From assembly GCF_905475345.1 (NCBI RefSeq), contig NC_066588.1:12135473-12199472 (forward strand): a stretch of DNA of 64,000 bases, written 5' to 3'. This document shows positions 14,019-27,500 of this stretch, piece after piece. Below the pieces are notes generated by a model that did not search any database, had not been told where the DNA came from, and saw only the letters and a program-made list of their open reading frames with translations. The stretch's first letter is position 1, and each line of letters opens with the position of its first letter. The stretch is from Vespula vulgaris. Its lineage: Eukaryota > Arthropoda > Insecta > Hymenoptera > Vespidae. The translations under genes and the position numbers were made by a program.

Positions 14019-14734
14019 GATCGTGTAATCGCAGCTACCGCGTAACCACGACGGCGGCTTCTGTATACATGCGCTTTACAAAAGAGACCAACCAACCACA
14101 ACATCTCTACGGACGATCTTCTCTCGCTTTCGCCACTGCTTAGCTTTAAATCATTGGTTTACTCTTTGTAACCATTAATGAGTCTTGCTAGTGATTTGTC
14201 ATTCGGATTTGTCATTCTCTCTTTAAGATAATTAGGATGTTTTTTTAACGAAAGGGATTGATAAGGAGGTACCAGCAATACTGTCAAATTTTAAAGAAAA
14301 AGTATTCGGTATAGTTTATGAGAAAAAAAGAGAGAAAGAGCGAGGGAGACAGAAACAAATTACCATTTCCGAAATGTATATAGTCATGCTAATAAGATTC
14401 GGTGCTTTTAATTCTTCTATCTCCTCCCCTTTTTCTCTTCCTTGACTTCGTATTACCATAACCGACCACCGAGCATAATCTTTTATTTTCCCTTTTTCTC
14501 GACCATTTCATCCACCTACCAATCGTTTTTCTATCTTTCTCTAAACCGGCCATCCCAATTTCATCGCATTCCAACCACATCGAGCCCTCTCTCACTATCT
14601 CCCCTTCTTTTTCTCTTTGTTCTCAAGATACTTAAATAAATCATATAAGTACGACTTCGTCGTTTTCCGTACCAACACCGAGGAAAGCGAACGCGAGAAT
14701 AGTTCGAAGGGATGGAAAAAAAGAAATAGATGTT

Positions 14735-14740
<6 letters not shown>

Positions 14741-14774
<34 letters not shown>
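14741..14774. repeat. (GA)17 microsatellite
   Basis: An uninterrupted GA dinucleotide run of 34 bp. Confidence 0.95.
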
Positions 14775-14777
<3 letters not shown>

Positions 14778-15939
14778 CGAGGGGAGGAGAGACCGCTAGA
14801 ACGGAGGTTTATGCATTCGCTGTTTTAATCTAATCTGCGAGCGCATGTAAGAATATATTAAAGAAAAACTTCGCGCTGTGCCGCGACGTGCTCGCGAAAA
14901 TTATACCGTCTCGAGGCGAGCGGAAGCGTCCACGTCCACGTTTCGAAGAAGGAGAAGAAGAGTGGAAGATGGTGGAAGAAGAAGAAAAAGGATGAGATAA
15001 GAAGAAGAAGGAGAAAGAGAGAGAAAGAGAGAGAGAGGTTAGATGCGAGCCAAAGTGTTTCCAAGCACCTATCTCTACGCCTATCCTTGTTTCTTCTTCT
15101 TTTCTCTCCTTCTTCTTCCTTTCACTTCCCCTCTTCTCCCCCCACCAAAGCCAGTCTAGCAAGCCGACAACTATCCAGACCCATACATTTATTTACATGT
15201 AATTACGTTACGCCCTTAACCATGCCGAGTCGCCGTGAACTAATAAACATGTACGATAGGTCCGCGATTCTTGAAAAAAAAAGTCAGCCATACTTTTTTC
15301 GTAATTTATTTATGACGACACTTCTCACACCCCCCTCCAACGGCTTATAGACCTAAGAAAGAGGATTGATCGTGAAAGCGAGTGCGCTGTAATAAGGATC
15401 GACTTTTCCGTACGGTCCATATGAAAGAAGAGAGGGTGGTAGTTTAAGTAGCTGCGGATGAGGAGAAAAGGCTCGAAAAGATTTATTTTGTACGGATTAA
15501 GAGTAGAATACCTTTTAATATTTTACGCTGATATTTAAATCCGGCCGTGCCGTCTCTTCGTCTATACGCGAAGCTTACTCCGTAGCGAAAGAGTATAGAA
15601 AGATCGATAAAAGAGAGAGAGAGAAAGAAAGAAAGAAAGAAAAAAAAAAAGGAAGAAAAAAAGAAAAAGGAGAAAAGAAAAGACTGTTTTGCGCGAAATA
15701 CTTGTAAACCATTCACGATTGAAAGTGAAAGATCGAAGGAGGAAGAGAGTGTATGAAGAAATAGGAAAAGAAAATCGTAGAAGGGAAAATACTTCGAAGT
15801 CGATGCGTCGTTGGCGCCTGCCGTCTCTATGAAAAAGGCAGACTCCTTCGAGAGGAGGACCGTTCGCTAAGCGGTAACGTTGCTGATAAAAAGAGAAGGT
15901 CGAGGAATGGAGAAAGAGAGAGAGTGGTGGAAGGTGGAG

Positions 15940-16130
15940 CTAGCGAGAGTAAGGGGCCGCCTTATCTCCGCTCACCAAGATTGACTTCCTTTCTATCCAT
16001 TCAGCCGCTCAAATGAGTTCCTTTGGTAACTGTTGTGTGATCGAGTGTGCTGAATGCTGAAGGGTTCTGACGCCGGGTCCACGGGCCTGCAGGGGATGCT
16101 TCGGTGTCTGACTTCACGGCGACTATATGA
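15940..16130. promoter_or_regulatory. Complex higher-GC non-coding block
   Basis: This is among the most GC-rich stretches of the 5' half, with GCCGGGTCCACGGGCCTGCA near 16072. It is bounded by poly-T and AT-rich DNA. No coding frame is supported. It is a candidate conserved non-coding element by composition. Confidence 0.22.
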
Positions 16131-16869
16131 ACACGAACAAATTTTTTTTTTCTTCTCTTTCGCTCTAATGCGCTGACCCCGTTGATATATATATTTTTTT
16201 TTGTAAATGATATCGATTTTTCGATTTTATCGAGAATTAAAAAAAAAGAAAGAATAAAGATTTCTTTCTCGGCTCGTTAATTTTAACAAGACGTATTCCC
16301 TTTTTTTTATAAACATTGTAAAGATTAATTTTGATAGGATTATTCCTTTTTTCTAAAGAAAATATCTCGAGTAATTGTTTCTATGTCACGATTATTGTAT
16401 AAATGATTATAATTTCATTTAAAGTGATATTGCAGAGATATCTTTACAGAGACCAATTAAATTGTATATGTTACTGAAATTACCATTATGAAAGAATATA
16501 TAATCTCTAATCCAATCCTTACCTTTATGAGAGAATAATTAAATACATAGGCCAAGGTTGTCTTTTCCACGTGAATTATTCTGATAGCACCGGCGCTTGA
16601 ATTAATAACATACGTTAAAGAGCCAGGAAATGTGTGCTATAGAGATGATAACATACGATTTTATGGAAGACTCTAATATCATAGATAAATAATTTCTTGG
16701 TTTATTCGTTGTTTAATCTATGACAATTATAATTAGCAGCGAAACAAAATTTGTTAGAAAAATAAAACGCGTGTGATTGATATTAATTTTATAATAATCG
16801 AACTTATATCATTCAATGATTCGTAAAAGAAAGTACAAATTTATTTTTCAAGTGATTTCTACTTTTTTC

Positions 16870-17200
16870 AGGGACGGTACGAAACGCGCACGTTGGGGGC
16901 ACTGTCTCAGTACAGAAGATTGCACCCTTTCCAGCCCTTAGAAGCTCTTAATTAATGGCACGGGCACGCCGAAGAAGGTTCTGTGCAGTATAGAAACGGA
17001 GGAGGGTTTATGCTACAGACGTGTAATCTCATGACGCCGTAAGTTATTCTAAATGCACTAGTGGGACTTTCGAGATATCCTTGGTGTTGTTTCAAAGGTA
17101 AGCCTCTACCTACGTACGATCTTTCACGCACCACCGTTGTTACCCTGTTCATTGCAAGATAGTTAAACACGCGTAGCATTTTCATGGTCATTTCTACGAT
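16870..17200. promoter_or_regulatory. Complex higher-GC non-coding block
   Basis: A repeat-free block that rises abruptly from AT-rich DNA. A 79-codon frame on the - strand is open but shows no recognisable domain. It may be regulatory, or an exon of an unrecognised transcript. Confidence 0.2.
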
Positions 17201-17791
17201 CGTAAATCACTCGACGAGACCAAAATATTGTTTTCACTTTTTAAATATCTTCCTTCATATGCATCATTATTGAGACGTGATTACCAACGTACTTAACCTA
17301 TCAATCCACATAATATTGTTATAATTAACATCGAAATCGTTTTAATCGTCATTACAAAAAAAAACGATGTAATACGATCTACGAAGAACATATTAAAACA
17401 AATGTTAATTCAGAAGTCAGAGTATCATCAAACAATTTCGCTACATACTTATAAGAAACCCTACGTTTTACAAAGTACCCCTCTTTCCTGTGTTGTTTTA
17501 ACACAAACGTATACTCACCTATACACGACAGATACGGTCGCATAATTTACACTGCAAAATGTGCACAATGGCTATTGTCTCGAAACAGTATCAGGGAGTA
17601 TTCCAGCACGCGGTGTCGTAAGGATACGTCACCCACGAGGGCACGATCACAAAGATTCTTGAAAGGGTGCAACGGGTTTAAAGGGCCAAGCTAAGTAACG
17701 AAGGAAGGTCGAAGAGGGTGATAATTGTCGGGATGCCGTGGACCTCGCCCTTTGGACTCACGAGAACGTAGATTACAAACTCTACCTTCCG

Positions 17792-17822
<31 letters not shown>

Positions 17823-17915
17823 CTTCTCACCCTTATTCTCTCGTTTCTACCCCCAACAAGATACATACCTGCGTAAAGTACATGTTCTCTCACTCTCTCT
17901 TGTTCTCTATCTCTC

Positions 17916-17948
<33 letters not shown>

Positions 17949-20935
17949 TCCTCTATTTCTGTTTCCCACCCTTTCAAGCGTTGTTTCTCTTCCTCTCACC
18001 GTCGCATCGCCTCTTGATTTATCGCTCGACAACGGCGTTATTAACCCCAGAGCTAGATAAGGTATTAAAACTTCTTGTTTCTACTCGAATACCAAATGTC
18101 ACCTTACTCTGCCAGCCAGTTTTGAGAGGGTTGGAAGAAGGCGAGTCGGTAGGGAGAGGGGGTAAGAAACGACCGATAATGAGGTTCGGTTGCTTCCACA
18201 GCACGCGAATATTTCTCCGTCTTTGTACACACGGAATTCCACGCGTTTCCATGTTCCTTCTTCTTGTAATACACATACATACATACATATATAATGTAAC
18301 TACAACATTAGTAGCCTTCGTGCAAGGAAGTGCAATCCAGATTCTCCGAATAATCCGTACAAGGTAGCCACTTCTCGCGATATCATCTATGAGAAAATGA
18401 CGAGTACTCTTCTCTATATTGTTTCTGAATAAAACAGTAAATAACGTTAAAAAAAGAAAAGGAAAAGAAACAAACGTATCGATAGAAATTAAGATGGAAA
18501 AGAAACATTAAAGAATACGTTTTCTTATTCTTTTGAATCGAAAACGATAAAAATATCTTTTTTTTTTAGATACTCGTGCTCTTCGAGATATCACACCCGC
18601 GAGTACTTACTTTTCGAGATCCCAAGCAAAGATGATGACGTGAAATAAAATCCATCGAAGAAAAGAGAAAAGCATCTAAAGACGGCAGATGTAAGAAAAC
18701 AACAGCAAAGTATGATAAAAGAAAAGTACCAAAGAGATATGAGAGAGAAAAGGGAAAGTAAGAAAGAGAAGGAAAAAAAAACAGGGAAAAGGAAGGAAAG
18801 AAAGAAAGAAAGAAAGGAAGAACGTTATCTCATAATCAGTGGCATCCAAATGTATCCATGTGCTTGCAACTTCGGCCTGTTGCATTCTCCTCAAAAATTC
18901 GTATCTATATGCATACCAGATATAGTATAATTCAAGAAGAAGACAGATCGACGCATACACGCGGCTTAGACGACAGAGCGAAGGGTAGAAGGTTTTGCGA
19001 TAGCAAGGGAGAAAGGACGTGTGCGTGAGCGAGAGAGAGAGAGAGAGAATGTTAGATGGGGAGAAGATTTCTCGTAGTAGACGCATTGGAAATTCAGAGA
19101 GGCGCATTTACACTTCAATAAACGTTATTACTAGGCGTCGATGCGAATCGGCAACAAACTCAGTTCCATAGCTGTGATGTACATCCATGTTTTCTATATA
19201 CACGTCATAGTCGTACGTGTGACTTCGAGTTTGTATAAGTAGGAATAGTGTAAGAACGTTGCCGTAGATGTAGATGAGAGACGAGAGACGGCTCCGTCGG
19301 ACTCTCCGGAGGTTGGAGGCGCTGCCATTGGCACGAAGGGCACCTCTCGCCTCATTGAATACAAAATGCATTACCCACCTGCTCGAGAATCCGGCGGGTG
19401 GTGGCAGAGACGATCGGGGCAAAATGCAACGGCGCCTACTCTCAGTCCCTCTCTCTCTCTCGTTCTCATCCACCCTCTCGTACAATGCTTTTCCATGACT
19501 CTCACCCTCTTGGACCCTCTCCTCACATTTCGTTTCCTCTTTTTTTCTTTCTTTTTCTTTCTTTCTCTTTCTATTTCTCTGTCTCTCCTTCGCGTTCTCC
19601 CTTCATCTATCTTTTTAACGTTAGATTTATTTCTTTTTCTTTCTTTCTCTATTCCTTCTATCCTTTTTTTAGTTTCTCGCCCCTACTCAAGTCATATAGC
19701 TTTTGGGAAAGATCTGAAATCCTTTAGAGGTCCACCGGCCAACGACAACGTAATTTCCTTGAATCGAACGTTCCGAGTTAACGTGCAAAACAGCATTATA
19801 TCGGACGAGGGAATAGAAACTTCGAGGACGAAGCAATTGACGTTAGATGCTGGGACGACGATCGAAGTCGCAAATTCAGTTTGTTGCTTCGCACGTGTGT
19901 ATCTATGTGTGCATATATATATATATATACATATATGTATATTTATGTATGTATTTTCAAATACATTTACATAAAGTCGTTGAGCTCGTCTCGTTCGATC
20001 GATCAATTTCTATAAATTCCAAACTTTCAACATGCCATTTCGGAGAATAACTTTGGAATTCGTCGCATCTAAAAACGAGACATCTATACGAGATATTTAT
20101 CTTAGCAAAAGAAAAAACCGGTTATTATTATTATTATTATTATTGTTTCGAGCGACATCGAATCGTTCACAAAATCTGAAACCATTGAATGCACGCTGAG
20201 AGAAGAAACAAAGAAGAAGAAGGAGTAGGAGTACAAGGAGGAGTAGAAAGAGGAAGAGGAGTAGAAGCAGAAGGAGAAGGAGGAGATTTCGAGGGCGTGC
20301 AAAACAAACCTCGCGAATTAGCAGTTATTACGGCTTTATGGGCACCCGAAGTCAGGAAAAGCCACCCACCGCCTATCCACCCTTCTGCGACATCTTCCTT
20401 CCTTTTCTCATAGTACCTCTCGTCTTTCCCTGCGGTCGAAGAGGATGATAGAGAAATCTGATGGGGGAAATGAGAGCGAAAGAGAGAGAGAAAGAGAGAA
20501 AGAGAGAAAGAGAAAGAGAGAGAAACCATGGAGACGGATGATATAGCGCGTGAAATTTGTCGCCATTGTGCAAACGTAGAACTGTACGAGGGTAATACGG
20601 CACTGTCGCTAACTAGCCCTTGTTATAACGCCGTTCGTTCGTTGTTCATTCTTCCTCACTACCATCTCCAATCCTCTCGTCCTATCTCATTCTCAACGTT
20701 TCGTGGCTGATGCTTGGCCCTTGCTTGCCTGGCCCTCCCTTCGTTGCAATTCTCTCTACAGCCTTCGTCCTTTACTCTCTTCTCTTTAGACTTTGACAGA
20801 CTACTCTATGGGATACTGCCGACTCGTCGAAATTCTAACCGCTCGTAATGTCCTCCCACCATGAATTTTAGTCGAAATCTGGTAATTACCAACATTTTCG
20901 TGCTTTCGACAGTAAAATACGAAATAATACGGTGA

Positions 20936-21740
20936 TAAATATGGGATAAATTTATTTATTTATTTATAGATATATATTTTTATTTCGTAATGATAAAAAA
21001 GTTTGGAAAGTAAAGTAATGCATAACGATTAAGAATAAAGTTAGAGTTAATGTTTGTAGTTAATGTTTGAGTTATAATAAAAATTATTAACATTTTCGAA
21101 TTAGATAGATAAAAGTATGAGATATCAGTATTAGCAGGAGATTGAAAAATTTCATGGAGAGTAACGACTCGTCAGTATTCCAATTTAATGGAAGAATAAA
21201 AGAGAAAGAGGGAGAGAGAGAGAACAATTGAAAAAGATATAAAAATATAAAAATCATGAAACAGTCTCTAAAGCATCAGGCGCAGGTGTTTTACCGAATA
21301 TCTAACACATCATTAGGGTGGTGAAATAAAATGTAGGAAATAAAATGACGACGAGTATGGGATAAATTCATATATTTACACATACACACACACACATATA
21401 TATCTCATAACAATAAAAACTTAAAAATTAAAGTAATGCATAGCGATTAAAAAAAAAGTTATAGTTAATATTTGAGTTATAATGAAGATTATGACCATTT
21501 TCGAATTAGATAAATATGAGGTAGTATTAACAAGAGATTGAAAAATTTCGTGAAGAGTAATGATTCATCGGTATTCTAATCTAATGAAAGAATGAGAGAG
21601 AAAGAAAGAGAGAGAGAGAGAGAGAGAGAGCAATGAAAAGAGATATAGAGAGGAAGATCATGAAACGGTTTCTAACGCGTCAGGTGTTTTACCGAATACT
21701 AAACACATCATTATAGTGGTGAATTTAACGAGCGACGACA
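20936..21740. repeat. Two-copy tandem duplication, unit about 400 bp
   Basis: Copy 1 (about 20936-21352) and copy 2 (about 21353-21740) share ordered blocks: TATGGGATAAATT at the start, AAAGTAATGCATA, TTTGAGTTATAAT, TTTTCGAATTAGATA, GAGATTGAAAAATTTC, a GA microsatellite, ATCATGAAAC, and GTGTTTTACCGAATA followed by AACACATCATTA. Copies differ by many substitutions and small indels, including different microsatellite lengths, so the duplication is not recent. No coding frame is kept. Confidence 0.85.
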
Positions 21741-22243
21741 ATGGCAGAGTAGTTGGTGGCTCGTTAAAGCTCAGGTTTTACAACTACTATGAATTACACT
21801 CACACTTCCCCACTAACGACGAGATAACTCTCGTGATTCTAACGTAAATTATTAAGTTCTATTACTCAACACCCCAAGACGCATTCTTCCCGCGTTCTTC
21901 TCACATACATATATAACTACAATCTCTCGTCTGCGTTTTCAAAATCAATAGACATACACACACATATATATACCTATATAATCAATGAAAAGGTTCGATT
22001 ATTTATTTTATGGACCTTTTTCTTAGAGATTTATTTTCGTTGAATAGAAACAGAGCCATTCTTCGATTGGTGAGAGAAAATAGGCTACGTAAGACCGTCT
22101 CTATAAATAAATTCTTCAGGTTTACCGACAAAAATGCATAAAACATTCGGCAAGTATACGTCCTCTCTATAAGATAGTGTACATATAACGAAAAAAGAAA
22201 AAGAGAACGAGAGCGAGAAAGAGACAAAAAAAGAGAGAAAGGA

Positions 22244-22276
<33 letters not shown>

Positions 22277-23302
22277 AAGAGAAAATAGGCAAGAAGCGAA
22301 TGGAGAGATAACCTCGTAGGTATTAAATTTCATTTTAAATGGCCAAGACCTGTCAGTCCCTGTGTTTCTGCAGATGTTGCCAAGTTCTCCCTATATTCGA
22401 TATCTCGTAGCGTGTAGCTCGTACACTTTATAGGTGCCTTGTCCCAGTGTCACTCCGGAAAATCATGATTCCGGAGAATCTTGTCCAAATTGCTCGACAC
22501 TTTCAAGATCGATATCAAGAATTATCTCCCAGCTTCGTTTCAACAACCAAGATCAGCTGACATTTCGTGGATATCATATCGCGGAATTGACTATGGAAAA
22601 AAATTAGGAATGGAAAAATTTTGGAGGACTGTACGAGTTAAATGAGTGGACCGTGGGGTGTAATTTCATTTGTCAAAAATTGGATTCTATGTATGTATGT
22701 ATGTATGTATGTGGAAAGCATAGCATACCGCAAGTAAATCAGTTTCTTTGAGATAGACAAAGATCTGGAATTCTTCGTCCGTCTCTCGTTTTTCTTCTTC
22801 TTTTTTTGTTTGTCAAGGAATGAACGAAACAAAATTTGCAGGACACCGAGGACAAGAGCCACTTCCCCAAAAGAAATCCAACCCGTGTATCCTTTGTGAA
22901 ACTTTAACGGACTTCAGAAGACGTCGAATGAATCAAAAAGAAAGTCGACCTTTTACAATGAGGGGAATGCCATGCGGTCTTTAATCTTTTTGGCAACCTT
23001 TTTGTTCAAGACGATTCGAAGAGAGCAGCGAAAAAGATTAACAAAGGAAAAATGTGAACAAATAGAGAAAGAAAGAACATATATATCAATCAACTTTTAT
23101 TATTATTGCATACTCCCATTCAAAGGATAATAAAACTTTGTTTTAAATATTTACGGTTATATACAACAATAGTCTTTTACTGCTTTATCAGTAAAAGTCG
23201 ATTTTTAGGATAATATCCGTTCTATCTTGTTCAGTCGTAATGATTTTGATATTATTGTATATAATTGAAACGTTCACGCACGCATTTCGTAAAATAACGT
23301 TA

Positions 23303-23366
23303 GAGAATTAATTGGTCGCAACAAAATTTTATTAACTTGATAGCTGAAATATCACTTTTCAATATA
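23303..23366. repeat. Direct repeat, copy 1 of 2
   Basis: The block around GTCGCAACAAAATTTTATTA, preceded by AGAGAATTAATTG and followed by an AGCTGAAATATCA block, recurs about 285 bp downstream at 23589-23652 with a few substitutions. Confidence 0.75.
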
Positions 23367-23588
23367 AGTGTGATTAGTTAGCCGTAACAGTTGTTGTCAA
23401 CTTGTAAACATTTTCAAAAATAAAAAACGTTTTCGTCACGTTTACTTTTATTTATTACCGAAAAAATAAAAACGTGTCGCAAACTCGTGAACAAATTTAT
23501 GCTCTATATGAAGTCAATACAACCTGAAAAAGTGCTTCTAAAGATTGAGAGACGAAAATTTTGTGGTCAAAGATGCATTTCAAAATGT

Positions 23589-23652
23589 TAGAGGGTTAAT
23601 TGATCGCAACAAAATTTTATTAACATAATAACTGAAATGTCATTTTTAATTG
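23589..23652. repeat. Direct repeat, copy 2 of 2
   Basis: Matches 23303-23366 (ATCGCAACAAAATTTTATTA core, then AACTGAAATGTCA). It suggests an old local duplication or two insertions of a short element. Confidence 0.75.
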
Positions 23653-25000
23653 AAAGATAATATTTGTCTGTGTAAAATTGACGTGTTGGAAAATCTTACT
23701 ATGTGGATTTCGAGACATTAAAAAAAGATAAGCAGAGCGATAAAAAATTTCCTTTGTCCATAGACAAAAGATTGCAAAGTATCAGAATTCTGTCGCGTTA
23801 AAGGTAGAAAAAGGATGTATAGGCAAAACGATAGAAAAGCTTCTCTTGCCTCTTCCTGAGCTGTACCATAGACAAAATACGTTATTAGAATTCCATCAGT
23901 CATTTGAAAAAAACATCATTGACGACGATCTCGAACGATCTGTCACACATAGAAAATATGATCGATCGATCGACTAAATTGAGACCTAACGGATATGTAT
24001 AAAAACGTACATTTAAACTACGTATAGTAATAATGTTAAAATCACTATGACTGAATACTCAATTGTTCTTTAATATTTTTAATCCAAAGTGATTTTCTTT
24101 CTCGATTTTTTCATCCAAGTTTATAGTCGAGATAAACGCTTGTTGTTATTTATAGATGCCACGAAACAGCTTATTTTTTGTAATCTTGTTTATATATATA
24201 CATATATGTACTATATACTATAGACTATCCAAACAACATATAAAAGCGGGCATGAGGTGATTCCACATGAAAAAACAAAAAAAAAAAAAGAAATGAAGAG
24301 AAAATACAGAATAAAATTTTTTCGTTCGAGACTTAGTTTTCGAGAAAATTGAGTTTGAAAATCTACTGCATGCATATGCAGCTGCAGCTAAAATACGATT
24401 CGCGCGACGTACATACAGCCTCTGCTCTTTTTAAACAATATCTATGCGATATTTAACAGTTATTAAATTTCGGAAAGAACAGAGATATTTTATAAACAAT
24501 ATTTGATTATCAATTGCAGAACTGTTGAAAATTAATGTCCTTGTACCTATATGCATATTATTATTATTAATTAGTTTATGACCGCTTGTACGTGTTATTC
24601 GTTCGGAATATATATATATATGGAATATATATATATATATGTATAAATATGTACGTATAAGTATATATATAATCTAGTAATATAAGATGCACGTTAATAT
24701 AGCAAGCTTCGTGTTTTACAAGTTTTTAAAAAGCTCGATGCATTAACGCATAGAATACGATTTTACGATAAGTGCTTACCTTCGAACGAGCTCCAACGTT
24801 GAAGCTTACATTATCGTCTTGTACTCATTAAGTAAGTACACGAGGTCAACACTTCGTAACCGTGGTTTTGTTAGTTTTTTATAATATATCGTTAATTACT
24901 TTACGATTCTTTTCTCACATGTAATTCCTTTAATATCATTCAAGCACATAATTGTCGACGGAGTAAAAAAATCGTATTCTTTATCTTTATCTTCATCTCT

Positions 25001-25006
<6 letters not shown>

Positions 25007-25062
<56 letters not shown>
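25007..25062. repeat. (CT)n microsatellite
   Basis: CT repeats of about 56 bp, with only minor CCCT interruptions at the left edge. Confidence 0.95.
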
Positions 25063-25066
<4 letters not shown>

Positions 25067-26789
25067 ATAGAATTTTTTCATTAAAAAACAAAAAAAAGAG
25101 CACAAAATATTTAGGTCAAAATCCTACGCCAGAGAACAGTTCTTCGTTCGTTTGTTTACCGGACGTAAATTCGAAGGTATACATTTTAACTGTAGGAGTG
25201 ATTGCGCGCGTGAGGTGGATAGAAAGCGAGGAAAAAGACAGAGAGAAAGAAGAAAAGAGAGCACCATATTGCGGAGCACATCGCGAAAAAGCGGGATTTA
25301 ATGCAGCGGATATTGAAGAGAGCGAGGGGGGACAATAAGATGTCGGCAAAAGGAGAACAATGGCCTTCTCTGGTGTACGCCGGGGAAGTGCGGAAATCCT
25401 GGAGGAGCAGGATGGTGACAGAACAATTTGTGCGCATAAATCACCGTCCCGTTTCTTTATATCGTTTAATATGAATCTAGCAGGCTGTCTCGTTCGTAAC
25501 GTACGAGGCGTCGAGAACAACGGTTGTACCGAGATTGATTACGAGATACCTGCTTCTTTCTCTCTTTCTCTCTCTCTTTCTCTTTCTCTATTTTTTTATC
25601 GAAAACTAAGAGTGAATTCGATCGTTCTTCCTATGTTTTTATATCTTTCGAGGTATACCTTTTTTCGGAAAATATAAAAAGTCATAAAAACGAAGGACTT
25701 TAAACACGTGTATCCACCATGATCGGCCACTTCTCTTCCTCCAGAAATTCTATCGCGAGAGCGCAGGTATGTATGTTGGAATTCGGCTCACGTTCACATT
25801 TATCCTTTTTGCGAAATGAGTGATAATTCGACGAAATCGAATTACCGTGGCAGTACGGCATGAAAAGCACCGAAGTTAGCCACGCTGGACGGCATACGGC
25901 AGAACGCACAGCGCGTTTTCAAAATTTCATTACGACGTGCTCTTTCTCTGCCCTTTTTCGCTCTCTGCGGGGAACATATAAGTGATACCGGACGAAGGAG
26001 CACGTTGAACCTGCAGAGTGGGAAGAGGGGAGCACGATGTGACACGACTGGACGTAACTTCACGCTCGCGAAATATTATGCGTTTTGCGTAAGGAATTTA
26101 AAGTACTCCTATCTCTTACTCCGGTAAAATTTATGACACTTCGTCGTCCCCGTACTTAACGTGAGATCTTTTAAAAACACCGATAAAGGTTCTATTGCTC
26201 GTAAATCGTATTTTATTTCTAAGCAACTATTTTACCTGTTTATTCGTTCACGTATTATTCCTTATTTTATTGCCAAGAAATTTATGTAACAATTACGTCT
26301 CTTAATAAAGATTTTATTAATTTAATCTAGAATTGCATTTTCGAATTAATGCGTTTAAAACAATGGCAAGTGTAATATATTTATATATTGAAGAATGATC
26401 TATAAAAAACGAAACAAATGATAATAATTTAATACAATAAAGCTAATATTATTTATCGATGTTTTAACTCCTACTAAGATTTATCTTTTAGTTTTGACCT
26501 ATCTTGCAACGTAGTAGGTTATGTATCAGATATATTGCACGCCTAGAAAAATGTTACAACTCAAAAAACTCATATTTCAAGTTAAGCCCACAGGAGGTAT
26601 GCCTGAACCAATATTTACGTGAAGGAATAACGTCACAAGTCTATTTGCGAAGTCAGTCGCTGAAGGACAGGAATGTCGTTATTCTTATAAACAGTCATCC
26701 TTCCTAAAAACTCTAAGTGACAGAATCACTGTATGCCTATTTAAAAAACGTTATAATCTTCATTATACTCAAATATTACAATACTCAAT

Positions 26790-27500
26790 GGAATAGTTAT
26801 TTCACGATTTAACGAAATTTAATTAGAATTTGAATTTTTCTCTTTATTTCTTGAAAATTTGTATTTTTTGAGCTGTATTTTAACGTTGTATTATTTTAGA
26901 GACTCCATATTTAATGGACTTCGTTATGTCCACGCGTGACCGCCATTACGTTGGCATTAAATCGATATTCCAATTGCAATAATTAATTGACGATTTAATA
27001 AAATTTAATTAGAATTTGAATTTTTCTCTTTATCTCTTAAACATTTGTAGTTTTTTAGCTGTATTCTGACGTTGTATTAATTTAGAGACTCCATGTTTTA
27101 TCGACGCATTGTTTTGTCGGAGCGTGAGCGCCATTATGTCGGCATTAAATCGCAATTCTAATTACGATAATTAATTGACGATTTAATGAAATTTAATTAG
27201 AATTTGAATTTTTCTCTTTATCTCTTGGAAATTTGTATTTTTTGAATTGTATTCCGATAGTATTATTTTAGAGACTCCATGTTTTATCAATACTTTGTTT
27301 TGTCAACGTGTGAGTGCTATTACGTCGGCATTAAATCGTAATTCTAATTGCAATAATTACTTCACTATTTAATGAAATTTAATTAGAACTTGAATTTTTC
27401 TCTTTCTTTCTTGAAAATTCGTATTTTTGAGTATTATTTTAAAGACTTAATGTTTTATCAACGCTTTGTTATGTCTACACACATTATGTCATTAGGTCTT
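26790..27500. repeat. Tandem repeat, about 187-bp unit, nearly four copies
   Basis: The landmark GATTTAA(N)(N)AAATTTAATTAGAA recurs near 26805, 26992, 27180 and 27365, giving spacings of about 185-188 bp. Each unit carries in order TTTGAATTTTTCTCTTT, a GTATTTTTTGA-like block, TTATTTTAGAGACTCCAT, a TTGTTNTGTC block, and GTCGGCATTAAATCG. The last copy is truncated (about 27365-27500). Copies are about 80-90% alike by eye. The unit length is like that of insect satellite monomers. Confidence 0.9.

Larger units (their letters stand above)
10976..20935. other. Intergenic DNA rich in GA/CT microsatellites, no gene recognised
   Basis: Low-complexity tracts are frequent: GA runs at about 13600-13632, 13990-14018, 14741-14774 and 20478-20523, CT runs at 17796-17820 and 17907-17948, and an (ATT)n run near 20122-20143. 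Long open frames across these are Ser/Leu or Arg/Glu artefacts. Complex blocks at 12740-13035, 13640-13925, 15940-16130 and 16870-17200 are the only parts that look constrained, and they are listed separately. Confidence 0.5.
21741..26789. other. Intergenic DNA, no gene recognised
   Basis: AT-rich DNA with a GATA/GA tract (22240-22285), a GTAT tetranucleotide run (about 22690-22711) and a long CT run (25007-25062). A 65-bp direct repeat pair lies at 23303/23589. The 25.2-26.1 kb part is more complex and GC-richer, with open frames on both strands but no recognisable domain. Confidence 0.5.

Noticed and set aside
17738..18367. 209-codon open frame on the + strand
   Set aside because: Most of it is CT microsatellite read as Leu/Ser repeats; the remainder has no domain and no splice or start context.
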